Assembly (NCBI GenBank): GCA_964628235.1
Contig: CAZVLU010000034.1
Span: 1-39,377 of the forward strand
Source: CAMAVH01 sp964628235
Lineage (GTDB): Bacteria; Pseudomonadota; Alphaproteobacteria; SMXQ01
Length of the DNA: 39,377 bases
Reading direction: 5' to 3'
Under the pieces are notes generated by a model that saw only the letters and a program-made list of their open reading frames with translations, ran no database searches and was not told the origin of the DNA. The position numbers and the translations under genes are program-made. Shown here piece after piece: positions 1 through 7,373 of the stretch. Each line of letters begins with the position of its first letter. Within the stretch, counting starts at the first letter, position 1.

Positions 1-302
1 GAGCCGGACTGCACGGCGAGCGTCTTCATGCGAACGAGAATGTCGTTCACCTTGGCCATCGCGCCGTCAGCGATCTGCAGCATAGAGGTGGCCTGGCCGG
101 CGTTCACTTTCGCCTGCTTCTGGGCCTGCACTTCGGCGTTCAAACGCGAACCGATGGCGAGGGACGCAGCGTCGTCCTTCGCGCCGAGAACGCGCGTGCC
201 CGCCGACAACTTGGCGAGAGAGGTGGAGGCAGCCGCATCGGCCTTCGCGAGGTAGCGAGTGGCGACGTTAGCGGCGTAGTTGGAAACGATATTGAGAGCC
301 AT
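1..302 (-). CDS. Flagellin, N-terminal part (truncated by window edge)
   Basis: Structural subunit of the flagellar filament, exported through the flagellar type III apparatus. Reading the minus strand from the ATG at 302-300 gives about 100 residues beginning MALNIVSNYAANVATRYLAK and ending in NDILVRMKTLAVQSG. This is the conserved N-terminal D0/D1 coiled-coil region of bacterial flagellins (SAGTRV, KDDAASLAIGSRL, Q..TSMLQIADGAM). The D2/D3 domains and the C-terminal helix lie outside the window. The start is supported by GGAG at 313-310, seven bases before the ATG. That Shine-Dalgarno lies inside a small hairpin, annotated separately, which suggests translational control. The neighbouring glycosyltransferase and sugar genes suggest that the protein is glycosylated (inference). 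The identification is secure; which flagellin paralogue it is cannot be said. Confidence 0.95.
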   Translation of the reverse strand, partial: MALNIVSNYAANVATRYLAKADAAASTSLAKLSAGTRVLGAKDDAASLAIGSRLNAEVQAQKQAKVNAGQATSMLQIADGAMAKVNDILVRMKTLAVQSG

Positions 303-348
303 AGTAATTCTCCTACTTGGAGGGTTGAGGAAAGTGGCTTCCTGCCAC
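303..348 (-). promoter_or_regulatory. Flagellin mRNA leader with GGA-loop hairpin and sequestered Shine-Dalgarno (candidate CsrA site)
   Basis: Two hairpins are visible on the minus strand. The first, 348-334, is GTGGC-AGGAA-GCCAC: a perfect 5-bp stem with GGA in the loop. The second, 322-310, is CTCC-AAGTA-GGAG; its 3' arm is the Shine-Dalgarno of the flagellin gene. A GGA in a hairpin loop plus a second GGA at the ribosome-binding site is the established arrangement of CsrA-repressed mRNAs, for example Bacillus hag. csrA (30070-30324) and fliW (9686-10180) are both in this window. The same leader recurs at 710-753. CsrA binding itself is inference. Confidence 0.55.
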
Positions 349-364
349 GGTGGGCACGTAAGTC

Positions 365-383
365 CGGCTTGCTAGGCAAGCCG
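365..383. other. Perfect 8-bp inverted repeat between the mini ORF and the flagellin gene
   Basis: CGGCTTGC (365-372), a 3-base centre, then GCAAGCCG (376-383). It lies between the stop of the small ORF at 428 and the flagellin leader. It could be a hairpin that ends or attenuates transcription from the small ORF, an mRNA-stabilising structure, or a protein-binding palindrome. No T-run follows on the minus strand, so I do not call it an intrinsic terminator. Confidence 0.4.
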
Positions 384-427
384 AGAAAGCGCTGGGGGGA
401 CACTGCCTCCATCCGGCGCTAACAGCG

Positions 428-709
428 TCATTTGATGCGCGTCTTGTGAGGGACGGCCGGCTTGTAACCGGTGGGCGGGAGCTCCCCCGCGCAAGCCTGG
501 GCGGCGATCAGCTTCATGCGAACGAGAATATCGTTCGTCGTGCGATCGGTGCCGCTGACGATATGAGGGATAAAACTCAGATTGCGCTGCGCTATGCGCG
601 CGCGCTTTTCGCGCGGCAGGCTGGCGATCAGTTCGGTCGCGGCGGCGTTCACCTCGGCGAGGGACGCAGTGACGCTGAGTGCGTCTTGATAGCGGCTAAA
701 CCTAGCCAT
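428..709 (-). CDS. Small flagellin-like ORF, 93 residues
   Basis: An open frame reaches further upstream, but the ATG at 709-707 has GGAG at 720-717 with the same 7-base spacing as the flagellin gene, and its leader is a near copy of the flagellin leader. The product starts MARFSRYQDALSV and ends PHKTRIK. Two pieces match the flagellin next door: ASLA (residues 15-18; 46-49 in flagellin) and NDILVRMK (59-66; 86-93 in flagellin). The DNA is nearly identical at both places (512-535 versus 25-48; 656-670 versus 160-174). The middle is unlike flagellin (PREKRARIAQRN) and the tail is proline-rich. There is no flagellin C-terminus, so it cannot polymerise as a normal subunit. It may be a decayed flagellin duplicate or a small regulator or decoy made from one. 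That it is translated is inferred from the conserved leader and ribosome-binding site. Confidence 0.55.
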   Translation of the reverse strand: MARFSRYQDALSVTASLAEVNAAATELIASLPREKRARIAQRNLSFIPHIVSGTDRTTNDILVRMKLIAAQACAGELPPTGYKPAVPHKTRIK

Positions 710-753
710 TCTTGGTCTCCTACATGGAGGGTAACTGTGACGTCCTGCCACAG
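710..753 (-). promoter_or_regulatory. Duplicated flagellin-type leader before the mini ORF
   Basis: On the minus strand, 753-735 forms a 7-bp stem (one G-U pair) around the loop AGGAC, and 729-717 forms CTCC-ATGTA-GGAG holding the Shine-Dalgarno. Positions 751-743 (GTGGCAGGA) and 731-716 are almost base-identical to the flagellin leader at 348-309. Loop GGA, stem lengths and spacing to the ATG are kept, while the stretch between the two hairpins and the last six bases before the ATG have diverged. Retention of the structured parts argues for function, probably binding of CsrA. Confidence 0.5.
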
Positions 754-790
754 CGCGCAATTCGGTATCCCGAAAACTAGCGAGTAAAAC

Positions 791-805
791 TTAACGAGTG
801 ATTAC
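791..805. promoter_or_regulatory. CtrA-like box (one mismatch) in the divergent promoter region
   Basis: TTAA-CGAGTGA-TTAC is one base away from the CtrA consensus TTAA-N7-TTAA. It lies between the mini flagellin-like ORF (start 709, minus) and the glycosyltransferase gene (start 893, plus). The rest of this 183-base gap holds a 6-bp hairpin (AGCCGC 846-851 and GCGGCT 859-864) and an A/T-rich tract up to 892, which could serve as promoter or leader of the glycosyltransferase gene. One-mismatch boxes occur by chance, so confidence is limited. Confidence 0.35.
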
Positions 806-892
806 TCCAAACCGCATTTCTCGATTTATTTTCATCAGGGGCCGAAGCCGCGTTCCAAGCGGCTATTAAAGGTTTTTAAAGGTTAATTTTGC

Positions 893-3511
893 ATGATTTC
901 GGCGATCGCGCCCTATCGACGGCGCTCAATTGCGACAGAATGCGGGTTTGCGCTCATGGGTAAGACGGCAATGGCGTTGAAGCAAGGCGCTACGGCGTCC
1001 TCCGTCCCGCAGCAAGTGGCAAATCGGCTGAGGGCTGCGGCGGCGGATCATCAAGCGGGCCGGCTCGATGCTGCCAAGACGGGCTACGAATCCGTGCTTG
1101 CCGCAGAGCCCGAACAGCCTGACGCTTTGCAGTTGCTCGGCGTGTTGCGTCACATGCAAGGCGCGTCTGACGAGGGAGTGGCCCTGCTGGAGAAGGCAGT
1201 CGCGCTTCAACCGAAAAATTCCAGCATCCGCAATAATCTCGCAAGCGTGCTACGCGAGATGGATCGACTGGTGGATGCGGAAAAGCAGTTTGCGATCGCC
1301 ATTGCCTTGGCGCCAGACGTCGCGGAAACTTACGTCAATCACGGCATCGTTCTCGAGCAATTGCAGCGTTACGAACATGCTTGCGCGGCTTTCGCCGCCT
1401 GCTTGGCGCGCGCACCGGACGACAAGCGGGCGCTGCGCGGCTTGGGCACGGTTCAGCTTCGGCTGGAGCGATTCGAGGATGCCGACGCTAGTCTGCGGCG
1501 GCTGAACGCGCTTCATCCGTACGACCCTGAAACCCTCGGCAATCTCGGCATCGCCGCCCAGGCGCAAGGCCGCTCCGCCGATGCCGAGCGTTATTTGCGC
1601 GCGGCTGTCGATTGCGCGGACGCCAAACCGGCGCTGCGGCAGAGCTTGTTGCTGCTGCTGAACAAGACGCCGCGCGATGAAGCGGCGCGAGAGGCTTTTC
1701 GCGATATTCTGCGCAATGATCCCGAAGCCTGGAAGCTCGAAATCCATATCGCGCATCGCTTGCTCGATATCGGCCGCCTGGAGCAGACGCGTCAGTTGCT
1801 GGAAGACATGCTCGCCGTGCATAGCGACAATTGGCAGGTCTGGAACGAGGCGGGCGTCGTCTATCTGCGCCACGCGAAGCATGACGAAGCAATCGCCCAC
1901 TTCAACAAGGCGATCGAGCTGGATCCGCAATCGTCTGCCGCTTTCACCAATCTCGGGGCGACCTATCTGCAGGCCCACAAATTGCCTAAAGCGGTTGCGA
2001 CGTTCCGCGAAGCGCTGAAGCGCGATCCGTCCGCCTTCCAGGCGCAAGTCTGCATGATCCGTGCGCTGCGCTTGATGGAGCGCTTCGAGGAGGCGCAGAT
2101 CTACGCGCGATCGGCGCTCGACCTGATGGAGGCGGCGCCCAGCGTCGCCAAGGCCAGCCCCGAGACCAAGGTCCTGCTGCTTCAGTTCTTCAAGACGATC
2201 TGCGACTTCGATGCGCTAGATCGTCTCGGCAACGTCTGGGACATCGGCGAATCGCTGCCGCCGACCGCTTCCGTCGGCATTTTCCTCGATCAGCTCGTTT
2301 ACGCCGAAACCGCCGAGGACGTCCGCCGCTTCGTCGGCATGGTCGGCAAATGGGCATCCTATTACGAGGCGTTGGCGGAGCAGGCGCCCTTGGCTCCGGC
2401 GCCGGCTCGCGAGAAAGGAGCGAGAATCCGCGTCGGTTTCCTGTCGTCCGATCTGCGGTCCCATTCGGTCGCGCGTTTCGTGATGCCCTTCCTCAAGGAC
2501 TACGATCGCAAAAAATTCGAGATATTCTGCTATTCCCCGCTGCGCCGGGAAGCCGATCCCGTGCAGGTTCAAGTGCGCAACCTGGTGTCGCGCTTTCAAT
2601 ATATCGACAATATGACCGACCATGAGGCGGCGACGATGATCCGCGCCGATGGGGTCGATATCCTCTTCGACCTGAATGGCTTCACCGAGCATACGCGCAT
2701 GCCGGTGATGACCTACAAGCCGGCGCCGGTGCAGATGTCATGGCTCGGCTACCCCTTCACCTCGGGTCTGAAAGCCATTGATTACGTCCTGATGGACCGC
2801 CATGTGCTGCCGACGGACGAATCCACCTTGGTCGAGCAGCCTTTGGTGATGCCGGAAGCGTGGATTTGTTTCGGCAAATATAGCGAAGAGCCGATCGACC
2901 CACAGCCGCCGATGGCCCGCAACGGCGTCGTCACCTTCGGCACGTTGAACAATCCCTACAAGTTCAATCGCAATATCATCGCTTTGTGGGCGCGCGTGAT
3001 GCGCGAAGTGCCGGATTCTCGATTCCTATTGGTGCGGCCGGAAGGCTCGTCGACGACGCTGGTCAGCAATATCGCCCGCGAATTCGCCAAGCATGGCATT
3101 TCCAGCGATCGACTCTACGTGCGCAACAACCGTGCCGAAAAACGCTCACATTTCAGCTATTACAACGAAATGGACATTTCGCTCGACACCTTCCCGGTGA
3201 CCGGCGGCACGACGACTTGCGACGCCATATGGATGGGCGTACCCGTCGTCGCTCTCGTCGGTCCGGCCTATCATCATCGCATCAGTTCGGCTATCTTGAA
3301 GCATTGCGGGTTAGAGGACTTGTGCGGCGAGACGCATGACGAATTTGTCGCCACGGCCGTGGCCTTGGCCAACGACCCTGATCGTTTGGCCTTCTTGCGC
3401 GCCAACTTGCGCCAAGCGATGATCGAGTCGCCGCTTTGCGACGAAGCCCGCTTCGCCCATCAGTTTCAGGAAATGCTTGAGCAGGTCGCGTATTTGCGCG
3501 GCTTGCGCTAA
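893..3511 (+). CDS. TPR / SPINDLY-type protein O-glycosyltransferase (GT41-like)
   Basis: Predicted cytoplasmic enzyme that transfers a sugar to Ser/Thr of a protein, here most likely flagellin. It has 872 residues. Residues ~45-420 are tandem tetratricopeptide repeats (repeated A-x-x-x-Y/L and ALxLxP-type units, for example YVNHGIVLEQLQRYEHACAA). From ~residue 510 it matches the C-terminal catalytic half of O-GlcNAc transferases: VGFLSSDLRSHS with His524, DILFDLNGFTEHTR, QMSWLGYPFTSGLKAIDY, NNPYKFN with Lys690 (the position of the catalytic Lys in human OGT) and a GGTTTCDAIWMGVPVV loop. Caulobacter FlmG, a TPR-glycosyltransferase that modifies flagellins, is a known functional parallel. The start is uncertain: ATGs also exist at 956 and 971, and Shine-Dalgarno support at 893 is weak. 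It heads a tight operon with two acyltransferases. The donor sugar is not known; the CDP-sugar genes opposite are the likely source. Confidence 0.88.
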   Translation: MISAIAPYRRRSIATECGFALMGKTAMALKQGATASSVPQQVANRLRAAAADHQAGRLDAAKTGYESVLAAEPEQPDALQLLGVLRHMQGASDEGVALLEKAVALQPKNSSIRNNLASVLREMDRLVDAEKQFAIAIALAPDVAETYVNHGIVLEQLQRYEHACAAFAACLARAPDDKRALRGLGTVQLRLERFEDADASLRRLNALHPYDPETLGNLGIAAQAQGRSADAERYLRAAVDCADAKPALRQSLLLLLNKTPRDEAAREAFRDILRNDPEAWKLEIHIAHRLLDIGRLEQTRQLLEDMLAVHSDNWQVWNEAGVVYLRHAKHDEAIAHFNKAIELDPQSSAAFTNLGATYLQAHKLPKAVATFREALKRDPSAFQAQVCMIRALRLMERFEEAQIYARSALDLMEAAPSVAKASPETKVLLLQFFKTICDFDALDRLGNVWDIGESLPPTASVGIFLDQLVYAETAEDVRRFVGMVGKWASYYEALAEQAPLAPAPAREKGARIRVGFLSSDLRSHSVARFVMPFLKDYDRKKFEIFCYSPLRREADPVQVQVRNLVSRFQYIDNMTDHEAATMIRADGVDILFDLNGFTEHTRMPVMTYKPAPVQMSWLGYPFTSGLKAIDYVLMDRHVLPTDESTLVEQPLVMPEAWICFGKYSEEPIDPQPPMARNGVVTFGTLNNPYKFNRNIIALWARVMREVPDSRFLLVRPEGSSTTLVSNIAREFAKHGISSDRLYVRNNRAEKRSHFSYYNEMDISLDTFPVTGGTTTCDAIWMGVPVVALVGPAYHHRISSAILKHCGLEDLCGETHDEFVATAVALANDPDRLAFLRANLRQAMIESPLCDEARFAHQFQEMLEQVAYLRGLR

Positions 3512-3516
3512 TCGAT

Positions 3517-4035
3517 ATGTCAGCAGCCCCTCAGATCGAGAGCCTTCGAATCGATCCCAGCGCTTGGGTGAGCGACGACGCGCGAATATTCCCTTCCGTG
3601 CGCGGCACCCGGATCGTGATCGGCGCCGGGAGCAAGATTTTCGAATTCGCCGTCATCCGCGCTGTTGGCGGGACCGGCGATGTCATCATCGGAGCGCGCT
3701 GCATGATCAACCCTCATTGCGTCCTCTATAGCGGGAGCGGCATTCGCGTCGGCAATGACGTGGCGCTGGCGCCGGGCGTTCAGATCGTGCCGGCGAATCA
3801 CGCATATGCCCGTCGGGATATTCCCATCGCCAAGCAGGGCTTCCTGCCGTCCAAAGGCGGAGTCGTCATCGGCGACGACGTTTGGATCGGCGCCAATGCC
3901 GTTCTGCTCGACGGCGCCGTCATTGGCCAGGGCGCGATCATCGCCGCCGGGGCCGTGGTGGCAGGCGTTGTGCCTGACTACGAGATTTGGGGCGGCGTCC
4001 CGGCGCGCAAAATCGGCATGCGCGGCGAGGACTAA
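3517..4035 (+). CDS. Hexapeptide-repeat acyltransferase (left-handed beta-helix family)
   Basis: A 172-residue protein made almost entirely of imperfect [LIV]-G-x4 hexapeptides (VIIGARCMINPHC, IRVGNDVALAPGVQ, VVIGDDVWIGANAVLLDGAVIGQGAIIAAGAVV), followed by the typical GGVPARKIG end of the maltose O-acetyltransferase / WbbJ-like group. The conserved His of the active site is probably in ANHAY (about residue 93). It would transfer an acetyl or other acyl group from its CoA ester to a sugar or amino sugar. The gene starts five bases after the glycosyltransferase stop with no clear Shine-Dalgarno, so translational coupling is likely. Its place suggests that it decorates the flagellin glycan or its precursor (inference). 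Family assignment is secure, substrate unknown. Confidence 0.85.
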   Translation: MSAAPQIESLRIDPSAWVSDDARIFPSVRGTRIVIGAGSKIFEFAVIRAVGGTGDVIIGARCMINPHCVLYSGSGIRVGNDVALAPGVQIVPANHAYARRDIPIAKQGFLPSKGGVVIGDDVWIGANAVLLDGAVIGQGAIIAAGAVVAGVVPDYEIWGGVPARKIGMRGED

Positions 4036-4040
4036 GCGAT

Positions 4041-4688
4041 ATGCGGATCAAAGATATGACCCGCAGCCGTCTGGCGGACTATGTCGCGGCCCAGCTCGCG
4101 CATTTTTTCCCGGATGGCCAGCAAGGACTGTCGGAACTGGTCACGCGCGATCTCGATGAGGCATTAGACCGTCTTGCGGTTTGCATAGGCTCGGTGAAGA
4201 TGTGGCGCGAGGACGAATTTGACTATTTGCACTCTTCGCAATACTGCACTTTTCTCTACTATTTATCGAACACGGCTTGGCGCAATCGGCAGGACAAGAC
4301 GTTCTGCACGAAGCTTTTTCTTCTCAACAAAGCGCTCAACGGATTCGATTGCTTTTACGATAACAAGCTGCCCGATCATTTTCTCGTCGGCCATTCGGTC
4401 GGTATCGTTCTGGCGCGCAATACTTTCAGCGACTATTTGGTGCTCTACCAAAATTCGACCATCGGGCGGCATGGCGCTGACGTGCCTGTGATCGGCGAGG
4501 GTGTCGTCCTTTATCCCAACACGGCGATCATCGGGAAGTGCAGCGTCGGCGCGCACACGGTGCTGTCGCAGGGAAGCTCTTTGATCGACCGCGACAGCCC
4601 CGGCGATTGTTATGTCTTCGGATCCGGCGCTGACGCCAAGATCAAGCCGGCCAAGCGCCGCCTGATCTCGGATTATTTCCGCCTTTAG
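4041..4688 (+). CDS. CysE-like (serine acetyltransferase-type) hexapeptide acyltransferase
   Basis: 215 residues from the ATG at 4041, five bases after the upstream stop; an in-frame ATG at 3987 would overlap the previous gene. The first ~100 residues are helical and unlike simple sugar acetyltransferases (aromatic-rich, HSSQYCTFLYYLSNTAWRN). The second half carries hexapeptides with HFLVGHSVGIVLARN, IGRHGADVPVIGEGVVLYPN and IIGKCSVGAHTVLSQGS. A helical N-terminal region before a short beta-helix is the build of serine acetyltransferases, but the sequence is divergent and sits in a glycosylation operon. It may therefore acylate a sugar rather than make O-acetylserine. Its stop overlaps by four bases the stop of the convergent SDR gene. 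Function beyond acyl transfer is not claimed. Confidence 0.7.
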   Translation: MRIKDMTRSRLADYVAAQLAHFFPDGQQGLSELVTRDLDEALDRLAVCIGSVKMWREDEFDYLHSSQYCTFLYYLSNTAWRNRQDKTFCTKLFLLNKALNGFDCFYDNKLPDHFLVGHSVGIVLARNTFSDYLVLYQNSTIGRHGADVPVIGEGVVLYPNTAIIGKCSVGAHTVLSQGSSLIDRDSPGDCYVFGSGADAKIKPAKRRLISDYFRL

Positions 4689-5500
4689 CCGGCGAGCAAG
4701 GCCGGCAGCGCGCTTTCGAGCGTACGCGGTTGCAGTCCAAAATCTTCTTTCAGCGCAGCTATCTCGATGGCTATTGGAGCGCCATAGGGCGCGTCCGATT
4801 TTGCCGTCGCGGCAATCTTGCAGCCAGTGATCTGGGCGATGAGCGAGAAAAGCTCGGCGTTAGCGACGTTACAGCCGCTCGCCACATTGTAGATTTGCCG
4901 GCGGCCGCCGATCGCGATGGCCGCGAGCGCGGCGCAAACGTCGTCGACATGGACATAATCGCGCGCCAGCCGCGGGTCGCTGTCGATCTCCAGCGTCGAT
5001 GCCGCTTTCGCCCGTTTGATCAGATCATGCAAAAAGTTGTCGCCGCCAAGATCGTCGCTATAGACCGACGAGAGACGCGCGGCGCGCACATTGGCGCGGC
5101 CCGCCGTCAAGCAGAGCGATTCGCCGACCGCCTTGGTGAGATCGTAGAGATGCCGCGGATTTTGCGGCGAGAGGCTGAGGGGCGCAGTCTCGCAGCCGTC
5201 TTTGCCACCATCATAAAGTCGTGTTGACGAGAGATATGTCATCGAGTCGAACGTCGCATCCTTGAGCAGCCGCGCGAACAGCGAAACATGAGCCTCGACC
5301 GTATCGAACGGCCGCCTCGCGTAATCTGCGGTCAAGCCGATGGCATAGATGGCGTGGCCGAGCGGCCGGCTCGCGTAATCGGCATGGGCGCGTCCGAAGG
5401 CGCGGACGACCGCGCCCTGCGCGTTGAGAAATTTGCAGAGCGCAGCGCCGATAGCGCCGTCGGCGCCGAGAACGGAGAAGGTTTGTCCCGCGAGGCTCAT
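4685..5500 (-). CDS. NAD(P)-dependent nucleotide-sugar epimerase/reductase (extended SDR)
   Basis: 271 residues. The Rossmann motif is at the N-terminus (VLGADGAIGAALCKFL, residues ~10-25), catalytic Ser/Thr in YLSSTRLYD, and the YxxxK pair in YDLTKAVGES. RDYVHVDDVCAAL is a substrate-side signature of extended SDRs acting on nucleotide sugars. As the last gene of the CDP-sugar run it probably performs the final 4-keto reduction of the C-methylated, epimerised intermediate, as RmlD-like or CDP-sugar reductases do (inference). Its ATG overlaps the stop of the rfbC-like gene in an ATGA (5497-5500), a sign of coupled translation. Confidence 0.82.
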   Translation of the reverse strand: MSLAGQTFSVLGADGAIGAALCKFLNAQGAVVRAFGRAHADYASRPLGHAIYAIGLTADYARRPFDTVEAHVSLFARLLKDATFDSMTYLSSTRLYDGGKDGCETAPLSLSPQNPRHLYDLTKAVGESLCLTAGRANVRAARLSSVYSDDLGGDNFLHDLIKRAKAASTLEIDSDPRLARDYVHVDDVCAALAAIAIGGRRQIYNVASGCNVANAELFSLIAQITGCKIAATAKSDAPYGAPIAIEIAALKEDFGLQPRTLESALPALLAG

Positions 5501-6039
5501 GGTTTGATATCTTGCAAAGAAGCAAAGCCCTTGTCGCGCTCCGACAGGATCGCTCCGGCCTTGTCGGGCCAGGCGATGGCGAGATCGGCGTCGTCCCAGC
5601 GCACACCGCGCCCGCTCGCCGGCTCGTAAAACTCCGCGATTTGATAGAAAACCTCGGTGGCGTCGCGCAGGGTCTGAAAGCCGTGGGCGCAGCCTTTGGG
5701 AATAAAGAGCATTCGCCGGTTATCGGCTGTCAGCTCGACGGCGACCCATTGCCCATAGGTGGACGAATCGGCGCGCAGATCGACGGCGACGTCGTAGATG
5801 GCGCCGGCCGTGACGCGCACGAGCTTGGCTTCTTCATGGGGCGCGATCTGGTAATGCAGGCCGCGCAGCGTGCCGGCCTTGGCATTAAACGAGGCGCTGC
5901 ATTGCGCGATCGTCATGTCCAAGCCCTGCGCCGCAAATTCGCGCGCGCAGAAGGTGCGGACGAAAGCGCCGCGCTCGTCGGCGAGCGGTTCGGCGTCGAT
6001 GACGAACACGCCGGCGAGCTTGGTCTCGCGGAAGATCAT
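5497..6039 (-). CDS. rfbC: dTDP/CDP-4-dehydro-6-deoxyhexose 3,5-epimerase (RfbC/RmlC family)
   Basis: 180 residues starting MIFRETKLAGVFVIDAEP at the ATG 6039-6037, two bases after the stop of the methyltransferase gene; the longer open frame upstream is that gene's shadow. RmlC signatures are clear: DERGAFVRTFC near the start, the Q.N/S..G.LRGLHYQ segment (here TLRGLHYQIAPHEEAKLVRV) containing the catalytic His, VDLR.DS.TYGQW, and IPKGCAHGFQTL. The enzyme inverts C3 and C5 of a 4-keto-6-deoxyhexose nucleotide. Next to rfbF and rfbG the substrate is more likely a CDP- than a dTDP-sugar (inference), and with a C3-methylated substrate it may act only at C5. Family assignment is strong. Confidence 0.9.
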   Translation of the reverse strand: MIFRETKLAGVFVIDAEPLADERGAFVRTFCAREFAAQGLDMTIAQCSASFNAKAGTLRGLHYQIAPHEEAKLVRVTAGAIYDVAVDLRADSSTYGQWVAVELTADNRRMLFIPKGCAHGFQTLRDATEVFYQIAEFYEPASGRGVRWDDADLAIAWPDKAGAILSERDKGFASLQDIKP

Positions 6040-6041
6040 CG

Positions 6042-7373
6042 TCAGTCGAGAACTTTCACCGCCGGGATCGGCACCACGAACTTGCCGCCCCAAGCCTTGA
6101 TGCCGGCCATCTTCTGGGTGATTTCGTCTTTGATGTTCCAGGGCAGGATCAGCACATAGTCCGGCCTGGTCTCGAAGATTTTTTCCGGCGCATGGACCGG
6201 AATATGCGTGCCGGGGAGGAACAAACCTTGTTTGTGCGGGCTGGCGTCCACCGTGTAGTCGAGAAAATCGCCGCGCACGCCGCAATAATTGAGCAGGGTG
6301 TTGCCCTTGGCCGGCGCGCCGTAGCCGACGACGGTTTTTCCTGCCTCTTTGGCGGCGACGAGGAACTTCAGCAACTCGCGTTTGGTGGCCTTCACCTGTT
6401 CGGCGAAGCCTTCATACGTCGCCGCTTTGTCGAGGCCGGCGGCGATTTCGCGCGCCTTGAGCGCCGCGACGGCCGGTTCTGTCGCGCGCGCCGAGTCGGC
6501 ATGGCAGCCGTAGATGCGCAGCGAGCCGCCATGGGTCGGCAGCTCTTCGACGTCGAACAGGCGGATGCCGTGGCGCGCGAAGGCCTTTTCCACCGCAAGC
6601 AGCGAGAAATAGGAGAAATGCTCGTGATAGATGGTGTCGAATTGGTTGAGCGTCATGAGTTGCAAGAGATGCGGAAATTCCATCGTCAGCACGCCGTTCG
6701 GCGCGAGCGCGATCTTGATGCCGCCGATGAAATCGTTGAGGTCGGGGACATGGGCCAGCACGTTGTTGCCGAGCAGGAGATCGGCGCTCTTGCCCTGGGC
6801 CACGAGATGGCGCGCCGTCTCCACGCTGAAGAAACGCACCAGCGACGGGATGCCCTTCTTTTCGGCCACCTTGGCGACGTTGGCCGCCGGCTCGACGCCG
6901 AGCACGGGCACGCCGCGCTGGGCGAAATATTGCAGCAAATAGCCGTCGTTGCTGGCCACTTCGACCACCTGCGACGACTCGTTGAAGCCGAAGCGCGCAA
7001 TCATGCTCTCGACATAGCGCTCGGCATGTTTGAGCCAGCTATCGGAATAGGACGAGAAATAGGCGTAATCGGAGAACAGCTGCTCCGGCGTCTGCACATC
7101 TTCGACCTGCACCAGCAGGCAATCGTCGCAGACCAGCGCGTGCAGCGGATAGAACGGCTCGGCGCGGCCGAGGTCTTGGGGGCGAAGGTAATAGTTCGAC
7201 GGCGGCTGCACGCCGAGATCGACCATGGTGCGCGTCAGCGGCGTGCCGCAAGCGCGGCAGGCTTGCGGCTGCAACGCGCGGCGGCTGTCTTCAGGCTTGG
7301 ACGATACGGGGGCGAGCGTCTCTGGCGGCATCGCGGTCTCGGCCTGCATCTTCTTCACTATTGCAACCATCAT
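6042..7373 (-). CDS. SAM-dependent sugar C-methyltransferase (TylC3/NovU-like, three-domain)
   Basis: The three-part layout of deoxysugar C-methyltransferases is visible. There is an N-terminal zinc-binding region (CRACG ... CDDC, residues ~40-90), a SAM-binding domain (VVEVASNDGYLLQYF ... GNNVLAHVPDLNDF) with IYHEHFSYFS, and a C-terminal domain with VGYGAPAKGNTLLNYCG and the terminal FVVPIPAVKVLD. Such enzymes add a methyl to C3 (or C5) of a 4-keto-6-deoxyhexose nucleotide and make branched sugars. The start is not certain: two ATGs at 7373 and 7370 follow a weak AGAGA, a TTG at 7388 and an ATG at 7349 are alternatives, and all overlap the end of rfbG. Conserved sequence begins well inside any of them. 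Its place between rfbG and rfbC gives the pathway order. Confidence 0.88.
   Translation of the reverse strand: MMVAIVKKMQAETAMPPETLAPVSSKPEDSRRALQPQACRACGTPLTRTMVDLGVQPPSNYYLRPQDLGRAEPFYPLHALVCDDCLLVQVEDVQTPEQLFSDYAYFSSYSDSWLKHAERYVESMIARFGFNESSQVVEVASNDGYLLQYFAQRGVPVLGVEPAANVAKVAEKKGIPSLVRFFSVETARHLVAQGKSADLLLGNNVLAHVPDLNDFIGGIKIALAPNGVLTMEFPHLLQLMTLNQFDTIYHEHFSYFSLLAVEKAFARHGIRLFDVEELPTHGGSLRIYGCHADSARATEPAVAALKAREIAAGLDKAATYEGFAEQVKATKRELLKFLVAAKEAGKTVVGYGAPAKGNTLLNYCGVRGDFLDYTVDASPHKQGLFLPGTHIPVHAPEKIFETRPDYVLILPWNIKDEITQKMAGIKAWGGKFVVPIPAVKVLD

Noticed and set aside
140..412. 90-residue minus-strand open frame overlapping the flagellin start
   Set aside because: It is out of frame with the clear flagellin N-terminus and has no Shine-Dalgarno or protein-like composition.
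757..771. GG-N10-GC match on the minus strand upstream of the mini flagellin-like ORF (possible sigma-54 promoter)
   Set aside because: Only the GG and TTGC agree; the rest of the -24 element is poor. It would also start the RNA inside the conserved GGA hairpin, and the flagellin leader has no equivalent at the same distance.
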